A stretch of 14,035 nucleotides of DNA. Source: Citricoccus sp. WCRC_4. Lineage in GTDB: Bacteria > Actinomycetota > Actinomycetes > Actinomycetales > Micrococcaceae. The stretch lies in NCBI GenBank assembly GCA_026645375.1, contig JAPFFX010000212.1, forward strand, positions 1 through 14,035. The letters are read 5' to 3'. A model generated the notes under the pieces. It saw only the letters and a program-made list of their open reading frames with translations. It had not been told where the DNA came from and ran no database searches. Shown piece after piece: positions 6,962 to 12,955 of this stretch (positions are counted from its first letter, which is position 1; each line of letters opens with the position of its first letter). A program made the translations under genes and the position numbers.

Positions 6962-7492
6962 CTGGACAGCGACGACCTCTCACGACGCTTCGCCGCGGGG
7001 AGTGCGGACGCCATGCGTGAGGCCTATGACCAGCATGGCCGCCTCGTCTTCTCCCTCTGCATGGCGGCGCTGTCCAACCGGCAGGACGCGGAGGACGCCA
7101 CGCAACAGGTGTTCACGCGGGCCTGGCGCTCGCGGCAGGCCTACGACCCCACCCGTCCGCTCGGCGGGTGGCTGACCGGGATCACCCGGAGGGTCGTGGC
7201 GGACACGTTCGCGGCCCGGGACCGCCAGCGGCAGCTCGTGGACGCGACGTCCGGCCAGCAGCAGCGTCAGGACCGGCAACTGTCCGAGCAGGTCGTCGAC
7301 CGGGTGCTGGTCCACGAGGCGCTGGAGAAGCTCGGACCTCCCCAGGATGAGATCCTGAGGATGGCCTTCGTCCAGGACCTTCCGCAGGGGCAGATCGCCG
7401 AGCGGCTGGGAATGCCCCTGGGAACGGTCAAGTCGCATGTCCACCGGGGACTGGCCCGGCTTCGAGCAGCACTGGAGGTGAACGATGGCTGA
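6962..7492 (+). CDS. ECF-type RNA polymerase sigma factor
   Basis: A 176-residue alternative sigma factor when started at CTG 6962, or 159 from ATG 7013. The CTG start adds DSDDLSRRFAAGSADAM, a typical opening of actinobacterial ECF factors leading into region 2, and it has a strong ribosome binding site. Region 2 covers about 16-80, with DAEDATQQVFTRAW (42-55) as the core-binding region 2.2. A Gln-rich linker (about 88-110) follows. Region 4 (about 115-172) includes PQDEILRMAFVQD and the helix-turn-helix QIAERLGMPLGTVKSHVHRG (144-163). It overlaps the anti-sigma gene by 8 bases, the usual arrangement for a sigma factor held inactive by its partner. With the sortase pair 94 bases upstream, it probably controls the surface module in response to an envelope signal. 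The regulon is inferred, not seen. Confidence 0.93.
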   Translation: MDSDDLSRRFAAGSADAMREAYDQHGRLVFSLCMAALSNRQDAEDATQQVFTRAWRSRQAYDPTRPLGGWLTGITRRVVADTFAARDRQRQLVDATSGQQQRQDRQLSEQVVDRVLVHEALEKLGPPQDEILRMAFVQDLPQGQIAERLGMPLGTVKSHVHRGLARLRAALEVNDG

Positions 7493-8339
7493 GACCACGG
7501 AACGGCACCTGACCGAGGAGGACCTGGCCTCGATCGCCGAAGGCCAGGCACCCGGCCCCGAGGCCGCCGCCCACCTGCGCTCCTGTGCCGCCTGTCGCCT
7601 GGACCTCGACCGGACCGAGCGCGTGGTGTCCGCGCTCGCCGCGCCGGTCACCCTCCATGAGCCGTCCGCCGACGTGTGGGCGGGCATCGAACGCGAGCTG
7701 GGGCTCCGGCAGGATCCCCACGCCGCCCCCGGGGCCTCCACGGCCCCGGGCCTCACGGGGCCGTCCGGTACGTCCACGGAGACCGCACCCGGAGGACACG
7801 GTGGCGGAGGGACGGTCGGCGCCGACGACGTCGGCACGGTGACCTTCCTGCCCCGGGCCCAGCGGCGCCGGTGGCCCCTCATCACGGCCGCCGCGGCCGC
7901 CGGGCTGGTCGTCGGTGCCGCCGGCGCCGTCGTCATGGCCAGTCTGGTGGGCCAGGGCGACGGCGGGCAGGACACGCCACCTCAGCCGGTCGCCGTGGGC
8001 GAGGCGGTCCTCGCGCCGGTCACGGACCGGGACGTGGAGGGGCGTGCCGAGATGGTCGCCGAGCCCGACGGCGCCCTGCGCCTGACCGTCGACGTCTCCG
8101 AGGGGCCCCAGGAGGGGTACTACGAGGTGTGGCTGCGCGACGAACAGGCCAGCCGGCTGATCTCGCTGGGCACGGTGTCCGGCCAGACCACCACGCTGCC
8201 GGTGCCGGCCGGCGTCGACCTCGACCGGTTCCCGGTGGTCGACGTCTCCCAGGAGGAATTCGACGGCGACCCCTCGCACAGCGGCGTGACGCTGGCAGCG
8301 GGGGCCATGACCCGGTCCGGGGACGCCACCACGGGGTAG
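7485..8339 (+). CDS. RskA-like membrane anti-sigma factor with zinc-binding domain
   Basis: A single-pass membrane protein of 284 residues expected to bind and hold the preceding ECF sigma factor. The N-terminal zinc-binding anti-sigma domain shows H30-x3-C34-x2-C37 (HLRSCAAC). A Gly/Pro/Thr-rich linker of about 40 residues precedes a basic patch (QRRRW, 126-130) and a transmembrane helix at about 131-155. The extracytoplasmic part (about 165-284) matches the RskA C-terminal domain: YYEVWLRD (212-219), SLGTVSG, LPVPAGVDLDRFPVVDVS (238-255) and FDGDPSHSG (259-267). The linker is longer than in many relatives. In the family, proteolysis of the membrane and outer segments frees the sigma factor. 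It ends this transcription group and is followed by a small hairpin. Identification is firm; the inducing signal is unknown. Confidence 0.92.
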   Translation: MAETTERHLTEEDLASIAEGQAPGPEAAAHLRSCAACRLDLDRTERVVSALAAPVTLHEPSADVWAGIERELGLRQDPHAAPGASTAPGLTGPSGTSTETAPGGHGGGGTVGADDVGTVTFLPRAQRRRWPLITAAAAAGLVVGAAGAVVMASLVGQGDGGQDTPPQPVAVGEAVLAPVTDRDVEGRAEMVAEPDGALRLTVDVSEGPQEGYYEVWLRDEQASRLISLGTVSGQTTTLPVPAGVDLDRFPVVDVSQEEFDGDPSHSGVTLAAGAMTRSGDATTG

Positions 8340-8357
8340 CCGTGTGTCCTGCCGTGA

Positions 8358-8374
8358 CGTGGACGACATCCACG
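8358..8374 (+). terminator. small hairpin after the anti-sigma gene
   Basis: CGTGGA (8358-8363) and TCCACG (8369-8374) form a 6-bp stem with a 5-base loop, 19 bases after the anti-sigma stop. No T-run follows. It may end the sigma/anti-sigma message, but the stem is short and also overlaps the likely promoter of the next operon. Confidence 0.3.
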
Positions 8375-8397
8375 GACCCCCGATCCGTTGCTAGGGT
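8369..8397 (+). promoter_or_regulatory. candidate promoter of the SAM-riboswitch operon
   Basis: TAGGGT at 8392-8397 fits the TANNNT -10 pattern of actinobacterial housekeeping promoters, with a weak -35 (TCCACG, 8369-8374) at 17 bases. The predicted start near 8404 falls just before the first helix of the riboswitch aptamer at 8408, which supports the call. Confidence 0.45.
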
Positions 8398-8407
8398 GAA
8401 CCCGTAA

Positions 8408-8502
8408 CCATCCAGAGCGGCTGAGAGACCTGGCTCGACGACGCCGCAGCAACCCGAGGGGATCATCTCCCCAACGACGGGTGCTAAGGCCAGGACCGAT
8501 GG
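8408..8502 (+). promoter_or_regulatory. SAM-I (S-box) riboswitch aptamer
   Basis: The leader carries the conserved S-box elements in order: AGAG at J1/2 (8414-8417), GCTGAGAGACCTGG, CTCGACGA, GCAACCC (8449-8455) and GGTGCTAA (8480-8487). Helices: P1 CCATC (8408-8412) with GATGG (8498-8502); P2 GCGGC (8417-8421) with GCCGC (8443-8447); P3 ACCC (8452-8455) with GGGT (8479-8482), topped by GGGGA (8458-8462) with TCCCC (8468-8472). The aptamer senses S-adenosylmethionine and normally switches expression off when SAM is plentiful. It precedes a monooxygenase/transporter operon rather than a methionine biosynthesis gene, pointing to sulfur scavenging. SAM-IV, the other common actinobacterial class, fits less well. 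Confidence 0.9.
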
Positions 8503-8602
8503 AGATCCCGGATCTGCAGTCGGTTCGTGCGTCGGTGTTCCCTGCCTGCGCCGGGCCAGCCGTTGGCGTGACTGCCGGTAATCCTCGGTGTGACCGGAAG
8601 GA
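8495..8602 (+). promoter_or_regulatory. riboswitch expression platform: RBS-sequestering hairpin and competing anti-sequestor
   Basis: TCCT-CGGT (8582-8589), loop GTG, and ACCG-(GA)-AGGA (8593-8602) form an 8-pair hairpin that buries the ribosome binding site GGAAGGA (8596-8602) of the monooxygenase gene. The 5' arm TCCTCGGT can instead pair with ACCGA-(T)-GGA at 8495-8503, which contains the 3' strand of aptamer helix P1 (8498-8502). With SAM bound, P1 holds that strand and the hairpin closes; without SAM, the strand can open it. The pairings are read from sequence and the mechanism is inferred. A small hairpin, AGATC-CCG-GATCT (8503-8515), sits just behind P1. No terminator with a T-run is present, favouring translational control. 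Confidence 0.55.
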
Positions 8603-8609
8603 CCGCCGA

Positions 8610-9938
8610 ATGTCGCAGAGCACGGCCGAGAAGGCCGCCACCACCGAACACCACTCCCGGCCGGGCCCGGACGTCGGGGCCGTCAACCTCGCCGACGGCC
8701 TGCCCGCCTCCTACGCGGGGCTGCGCGAGCACTTCGACCCCGTCTTCGAGTCGATCGCTGCCGGTTCCCTGGAGCGGGACCTGGAGCGCCGACTGCCCCA
8801 CGAGCAGGTCCGCGGGCTGGATCGCGCCGGGTTCGGCACCCTGCGGGTCCCGGCCGCCCACGGCGGGCCGGGGGTGAGCATCGAGGACTTCACCCGCCTG
8901 CTCGTCGACCTGGCCGAGGCCGACTCCAACATCGCCCACCTGTACCGGTCCCACTACGGCTTCGTGGAATCCCTGCGCTTCCTGCCCGGCCACCTCCAGG
9001 AGGCCTGGTACCCACGGGTGCTGGCCGGAGCGACGGTGGGCAACGCGTCCACCGAGAAGGGCGGCAACGCCCTGGGCACCCTGAACACCGTGCTGACCCG
9101 GAGCGGGGACGGCTGGGTGCTCAACGGCCGGAAGTTCTACGCCACCGGGTCGATCTTCTCTGACTACACGCGGGTCTCGGCCGCGCTGGACGGTGAGGAC
9201 GGACGGCGCTTCGCGGTGGTCGCCACGGATGCCGCCGGCGTCACGCTGGAGGACGACTGGGACGGCTTCGGGCAGAAGCTCACCGGCACCGGCACGGCCG
9301 TCTTCGAGGACGTCGCGGTCCCCGAGGACGCCGTGATGGACCGGACCGCGGGCAGTGCTGAGGCCGTCCACGAGGCCGCCTTCTTCCAGCTGGTGCTGCT
9401 GGCGGTGCTGGCCGGCATCGCCCGGGCCGCCCGCCGCGACACCGTCGCCACCATCGCCACCCGCAAGCGCACCTTCAACACCGGGCTGGGCCTGCCGTTC
9501 CGCGAGGACCCGCTGATCCAGGAGGCCACGGGGCGGATCTCCGCCAAGGCCTTCGCCGCCGAGGCCACCGTGCTGCACGCCGCGCGGACCCTTGACGCCG
9601 GCCTCCAGGCCGTCATCGACGCCGGGGCCGACGTCCCGGACTTCAGCGGCACCCTGCCGGGAGCCCTGTACGAGTCCGAGATCGCCGTCGAGCACGCCCA
9701 GGTCACGGTCCCCGAACTGGCACTGGGCGCCGCCCAGGACCTGTTCCTGACCGTCGGCGCCTCCGCGACCTCCACGTCCAAGGGGCTGGACCGGCACTGG
9801 CGCAACGCCCAGACCGTGGCCACCCACAACCCGATCGCGTTCCGGGCCCGCGCCCTCGGGGACTTTCTTCTCAACGGCATCCTGCCGGAGGGCCTGAACG
9901 CCATCGGCGACGCGAAGACGGCGGGGTCTGCCGCATGA
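8610..9938 (+). CDS. DszC/SfnC-like flavin-dependent monooxygenase (acyl-CoA dehydrogenase fold)
   Basis: A 442-residue cytosolic protein with the three-part acyl-CoA dehydrogenase fold: N-terminal helices (about 35-140), a beta domain (about 145-245, with GNASTEKGGNALG at 144-156 and GWVLNGRKFYATG at 168-180) and a C-terminal helical domain. RHWRNAQTVATHNP (396-409) followed by ALGDFLLNG matches the end motif of DszC-type monooxygenases rather than true dehydrogenases, and no dehydrogenase catalytic Glu is recognisable. Relatives use reduced flavin and oxygen to oxidise organosulfur compounds such as thiophenic sulfur or dimethyl sulfone, or related amines. GGAAGGA lies 7 bases before ATG 8610; an upstream frame running back into the aptamer is not used. 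The SAM riboswitch leader and the ATGA overlap with the transporter gene support a sulfur-acquisition role. The substrate is not identifiable, and no flavin reductase gene is nearby. Confidence 0.87.
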   Translation: MSQSTAEKAATTEHHSRPGPDVGAVNLADGLPASYAGLREHFDPVFESIAAGSLERDLERRLPHEQVRGLDRAGFGTLRVPAAHGGPGVSIEDFTRLLVDLAEADSNIAHLYRSHYGFVESLRFLPGHLQEAWYPRVLAGATVGNASTEKGGNALGTLNTVLTRSGDGWVLNGRKFYATGSIFSDYTRVSAALDGEDGRRFAVVATDAAGVTLEDDWDGFGQKLTGTGTAVFEDVAVPEDAVMDRTAGSAEAVHEAAFFQLVLLAVLAGIARAARRDTVATIATRKRTFNTGLGLPFREDPLIQEATGRISAKAFAAEATVLHAARTLDAGLQAVIDAGADVPDFSGTLPGALYESEIAVEHAQVTVPELALGAAQDLFLTVGASATSTSKGLDRHWRNAQTVATHNPIAFRARALGDFLLNGILPEGLNAIGDAKTAGSAA

Positions 9939-11452
9939 GCGCCGCGACCAGCACGACCACCACCTCCACCGGGGGACCACGGCAGGGACCCGCGCGGGTC
10001 TTCGACGGCAAGAAGCGCGTCCTCGCCTCCGCCTTCGCCGGCACCACCATCGAGTGGTACGACTTCTACCTCTACGGAACCGCGGCGGCGCTGGTCTTCA
10101 ACGTCCAGTTCTTCCCGATGGCCACCGAGCTCGGCGGCATCGTCGCCTCGTTCGCCACCCTCGCCGTCGGCGTGATCGCCCGGCCGCTGGGCGGCATCGT
10201 GGCCGGCCACCTGGGGGACCGGATCGGCCGCAAGGCCCTACTGGTGGCCTCGCTGCTGCTGATGGGCGTGGCCTCGACCCTGATCGGGCTGCTGCCCACC
10301 TTCGATGCGATCGGCTGGTGGGCCGTCGTCGGGCTGGTGGTGTTGCGCATCCTGCAGGGCCTCTCAGCCGGGGCGGAGTGGGGCGGCTCGGCGTTGCTGA
10401 GCGTGGAGCACGCCCCTGCCCGGCACCGCGGCTTCTTCGGGTCCTTCACCCAGATCGGCTCGTCTGCGGGGATGCTGCTGGCCACCGGTGCGTTCTTCAT
10501 CGTCCAGAACGTGCTGAGCGCCGAGCAGTTCGCGTCCTTCGGGTGGCGGATCCCGTTCCTGCTCTCCGCGCTGCTGGTGGCCGTGGGGTTGTGGATCCGG
10601 CTCGGCGTCTCCGACGCCCCGGAGTTCCTCGAGCACCAGGCCTCCGGGAGGGTCGAGAAGGCGCCGCTGAAGGTGCTGCTGACGCACCACCGCCGCCCGC
10701 TCCTGGTGACGATCGGGCTGCGGCTGGCCCAGAACGCCGTCTACTACCTGGTCACGGTCTACATGCTGACCTACCTCCGGGACGAGCGGGGGGACTCCTC
10801 CTCGGGTGTCACGGCGGTGATGATCGCCTCGGCCATCGGCCTGCTCTCCACGCCGTTCTGGGGCTGGCTGTCCGACCGGGTGGGACGCAAGGTGGTCTCC
10901 GTGACGGCCTATGCGGCGATCGGCGTCTTCGGCTGGGTGCTGTTCGCCTACCTGGAGGCCGGACCGCTGGCCCTGCTGCCCCTCGTCGTCATCCTGGGCA
11001 TCAACCTCATCCACGACGCGGTCTACGGACCGCAGGCCGCCTGGTTCGCCGAGCAGTTCCCGGTGCACGTGCGGTACTCGGGCGTGAGCCTGGGCTACCA
11101 GGTGGGCACGGTGCTGGGCGGTGGACTGATGCCCCTGATCGCGGCGCTGCTCTTCGCCGCCGGCGGTGACACCCCGTGGCTGATCGCCGGCTACCTCTCC
11201 GTGCTGGCCGTGCTGTCCGTCATCGCCGGGCTGGTCGCCAAGGATCCCGCCCGGGACCAGCACGGCACGGAACTCACCGAGCTGCACGGCCCCGCGCAGG
11301 ATCCCGCGCCCGGTGCTGCGGCCGGTCCCGCGCCCGACGCCGGCCCGGTGGGGCCCGCGACCGGCGCCCGTACCCCGCGCACCACCGAGAACGCCGCTGG
11401 GAACGCCATCGAGAGCGCCCCTGCAGGCACCCCCGAGAGGACGACCGTATGA
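9935..11452 (+). CDS. MHS-family MFS transporter of the organosulfur operon
   Basis: A 505-residue, 12-helix proton symporter of the metabolite:H+ symporter family (ShiA, ProP, KgtP, citrate type). Signatures: TTIEWYDFYLYG (37-48) in helix 1, motif A GHLGDRIGRK (91-100), RILQGLSAGAEWGG (138-151), GWLSDRVGRK (310-319) and VRYSGVSLGYQ (379-389). Residues after about 437 form a 69-residue Pro/Ala/Gly/Thr-rich cytosolic tail, unusually long for the family. Its ATG overlaps the monooxygenase stop (ATGA, 9935-9938), and its own stop overlaps the next start (ATGA, 11449-11452), so the three genes are almost certainly co-translated. It probably imports the substrate of the flanking monooxygenases, presumably an anionic or zwitterionic sulfur compound. 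That substrate is inferred only from context. Confidence 0.9.
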   Translation: MSAATSTTTTSTGGPRQGPARVFDGKKRVLASAFAGTTIEWYDFYLYGTAAALVFNVQFFPMATELGGIVASFATLAVGVIARPLGGIVAGHLGDRIGRKALLVASLLLMGVASTLIGLLPTFDAIGWWAVVGLVVLRILQGLSAGAEWGGSALLSVEHAPARHRGFFGSFTQIGSSAGMLLATGAFFIVQNVLSAEQFASFGWRIPFLLSALLVAVGLWIRLGVSDAPEFLEHQASGRVEKAPLKVLLTHHRRPLLVTIGLRLAQNAVYYLVTVYMLTYLRDERGDSSSGVTAVMIASAIGLLSTPFWGWLSDRVGRKVVSVTAYAAIGVFGWVLFAYLEAGPLALLPLVVILGINLIHDAVYGPQAAWFAEQFPVHVRYSGVSLGYQVGTVLGGGLMPLIAALLFAAGGDTPWLIAGYLSVLAVLSVIAGLVAKDPARDQHGTELTELHGPAQDPAPGAAAGPAPDAGPVGPATGARTPRTTENAAGNAIESAPAGTPERTTV

Positions 11453-12828
11453 CCCGCCCCATGCTGCTGAACGCCTTCGACATGATGGTCCCGGTGCACC
11501 AGTCCCCGGGTCTCTGGCGCCACCCGGAGTCCGGGGTGTCCCGCTTCGACACCCTGGCGTACTGGACCTCCCTGGCCCGGACACTGGAGGAGGGCGGGTT
11601 CGCCTCCCTGTTCCTGGCGGACATCCCCGGCGTCTATGACGTCTACGGCGCAGGCACCGGGGCCACGGCACGTGGCGGGGTGCAGTACCCGGTGCTCGAC
11701 CCGCTGGTGATGGTGCCCGCGATGGCAGCGGTGACCGAGCGGCTCGGGTTCGGCGTCACGGCCTCGGTCACCTACGAGGCGCCCTACCTGCTGGCCCGCA
11801 CCCTCGCCACGCTGGACCACGTCACCGGCGGGCGGGTGGCCTGGAACGTCGTCACCTCCTACCAGGACTCGGCCGCGCGCAACCTGGGCATGGACCGGCA
11901 ATTGCCGCACGACGAGCGCTATGACAGAGCGGATGAGTACATGGAGGTCATGTACAAGCTCTTCGAGGGGTCGTTCGATCCTGGCGCGGTGCGTGCCGAC
12001 GCCCAGGCGGGCGTGTTCGTGGACCCGGACCGGGTGCACCCGATCGACCACCACGGGACGTACTTCTCCGTCCCGGGCCAGGCCCTGACACACCCCGGAC
12101 CGCAGGGCACCCCGTTCCTGTTCCAGGCAGGGGCGTCCACGCGCGGCCAGGAGTTCGCACTGGACCACGCCGAGGCGATCTTCTTCATCGGCAACACCCC
12201 GGAGCTGGTCCGGCGCTGGACGGACGGCGTACGGGCCGGACTGGCCGGACGGGGCCGTGCCGAGGACGCCATCAGGGTGTTCACCATGGCCACGGTGGTG
12301 GTGGCCGACTCGGACGAGGAGGCCCTGGCGCGGCTGGACGGGTACCGGCAGCACGTGGACGTCGAGGGGGCACTGTCCCTGTTCGGGGGCTGGACCGGGG
12401 TGGACCTGGCCGGCGCCGATCCGGACTCCCCGCTCGAGTACGTCGCCACCGAGGCCAACCAGTCCGCGCTGGCGTCCTTCACCTCGCTGTCACCGGACAG
12501 GACGTGGACGGTGCGGGACCTGGCCGAGTTCATCGCGATCGGGGGCCGCGGACCGGTCATCGCCGGGTCCCCGGCCACCGTGGCGGACGAGCTCGAACGC
12601 TGGCAGGAGGCGGCCGGCGTCGACGGCTTCAACATCTCCGCGGCGGTCCGCCCCGCGGACCTGGAGCGGTTCACCGCACTGGTCTCCCCGGAGCTGCGGC
12701 GCCGGGGGCTCCTCGCCGAGGGGACGGGGGGCACCCTGCGTGAAGCCCTGACCGGTGCCGGGCCGCTCCTGGCTGCGGACCACCAGGGAGCGGCATACCG
12801 GCGTGCGGTGGGGGCCACCCGGGGCTGA
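11449..12828 (+). CDS. LLM-class flavin-dependent monooxygenase, NtaA/SnaA/DszA family
   Basis: A 459-residue cytosolic TIM-barrel monooxygenase of the bacterial luciferase-like superfamily. The NtaA/SnaA/DszA branch is recognised by the opening LLNAFDMMVPVHQSPGLWRHP (the usual NxF...H.GxWR..), AVTERLGFGVTASVTYEAPY (94-113), LDHVTGGRVAWNVVTS (122-137) and a long insertion region after about 170. Relatives use FMNH2 from a separate reductase to split dibenzothiophene sulfone (DszA), nitrilotriacetate (NtaA), dimethyl sulfide (DmoA) and similar compounds. GAGAGGA precedes the ATG by 7 bases, and the start overlaps the transporter stop (ATGA). Together with the DszC-like enzyme it could form a two-step oxidation: oxygenation at sulfur, then C-S cleavage. 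DszB- and DszD-type genes are absent here. Family assignment is firm; the substrate is inferred. Confidence 0.9.
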   Translation: MTRPMLLNAFDMMVPVHQSPGLWRHPESGVSRFDTLAYWTSLARTLEEGGFASLFLADIPGVYDVYGAGTGATARGGVQYPVLDPLVMVPAMAAVTERLGFGVTASVTYEAPYLLARTLATLDHVTGGRVAWNVVTSYQDSAARNLGMDRQLPHDERYDRADEYMEVMYKLFEGSFDPGAVRADAQAGVFVDPDRVHPIDHHGTYFSVPGQALTHPGPQGTPFLFQAGASTRGQEFALDHAEAIFFIGNTPELVRRWTDGVRAGLAGRGRAEDAIRVFTMATVVVADSDEEALARLDGYRQHVDVEGALSLFGGWTGVDLAGADPDSPLEYVATEANQSALASFTSLSPDRTWTVRDLAEFIAIGGRGPVIAGSPATVADELERWQEAAGVDGFNISAAVRPADLERFTALVSPELRRRGLLAEGTGGTLREALTGAGPLLAADHQGAAYRRAVGATRG

Positions 12829-12844
12829 GCCGGGCCCGCCCGGA

Positions 12845-12874
12845 CCGTCTCGGGCAACCCCCAGGACGAGACGG
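12845..12874 (+). repeat. small hairpin pairing with the tandem repeat
   Basis: CCGTCTCG (12845-12852) is the exact reverse complement of CGAGACGG, which occurs three times 10 bases apart (12867, 12877, 12887). It can therefore form an 8-bp stem with any of the three copies, with loops of 14, 24 or 34 bases. It begins 16 bases after the LLM gene stop. Confidence 0.5.
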
Positions 12875-12897
12875 AACGAGACGGAACGAGACGGAAT
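12866..12897 (+). repeat. threefold 10-base tandem repeat
   Basis: ACGAGACGGA occurs three times head-to-tail (12866-12895), ending in AT before the long hairpin. The array is exact and lies between convergent genes. Its ACGGAAC portion is also complementary to GTTCCGT (12938-12944) at the foot of the terminator, so the repeats can pair either with the stretch before them or with the terminator arm after them. Confidence 0.9.
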
Positions 12898-12942
12898 GGA
12901 ACCGGGCCCCGCCGCACCAGTGGTGCGACGGGGCCCGGTTCC
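12898..12942. terminator. long bidirectional terminator hairpin between convergent genes
   Basis: GGAACCGGGCCCCG (12898-12911) pairs with CGGGGCCCGGTTCC (12929-12942), and, after one C/A mismatch, CGCACCA (12913-12919) pairs with TGGTGCG (12921-12927). That gives about 21 pairs in 45 bases. It sits between the LLM gene stop and the stop of the leftward MHS gene (13 bases away), so it can end both transcripts. No T-run is present on either side. Confidence 0.8.
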
Positions 12943-12955
12943 GTGAGGGACAGGA

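Noticed and set aside
6919..7020. Short frame from ATG 6919 overlapping the sigma start
   Set aside because: It encodes 33 Arg/Pro-rich residues with no good ribosome binding site and no sign of conservation that I can see; probably chance.
8408..8502. Alternative call as SAM-IV or another SAM riboswitch class
   Set aside because: The AGAG, GCAACC and GGTGCTAA elements and their order fit SAM-I; the SAM-IV core layout was not recognised.
8481..8609. N-terminal extension of the DszC-like protein from GTG 8481
   Set aside because: That GTG is part of the conserved GGTGCTAA element of the SAM aptamer, and the good ribosome binding site belongs to ATG 8610.
8484..9980. 498-codon minus-strand frame opposite the DszC-like gene
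   Set aside because: Low-complexity Gly/Val/Asp/Gln-rich shadow; the plus strand encodes a recognised enzyme.
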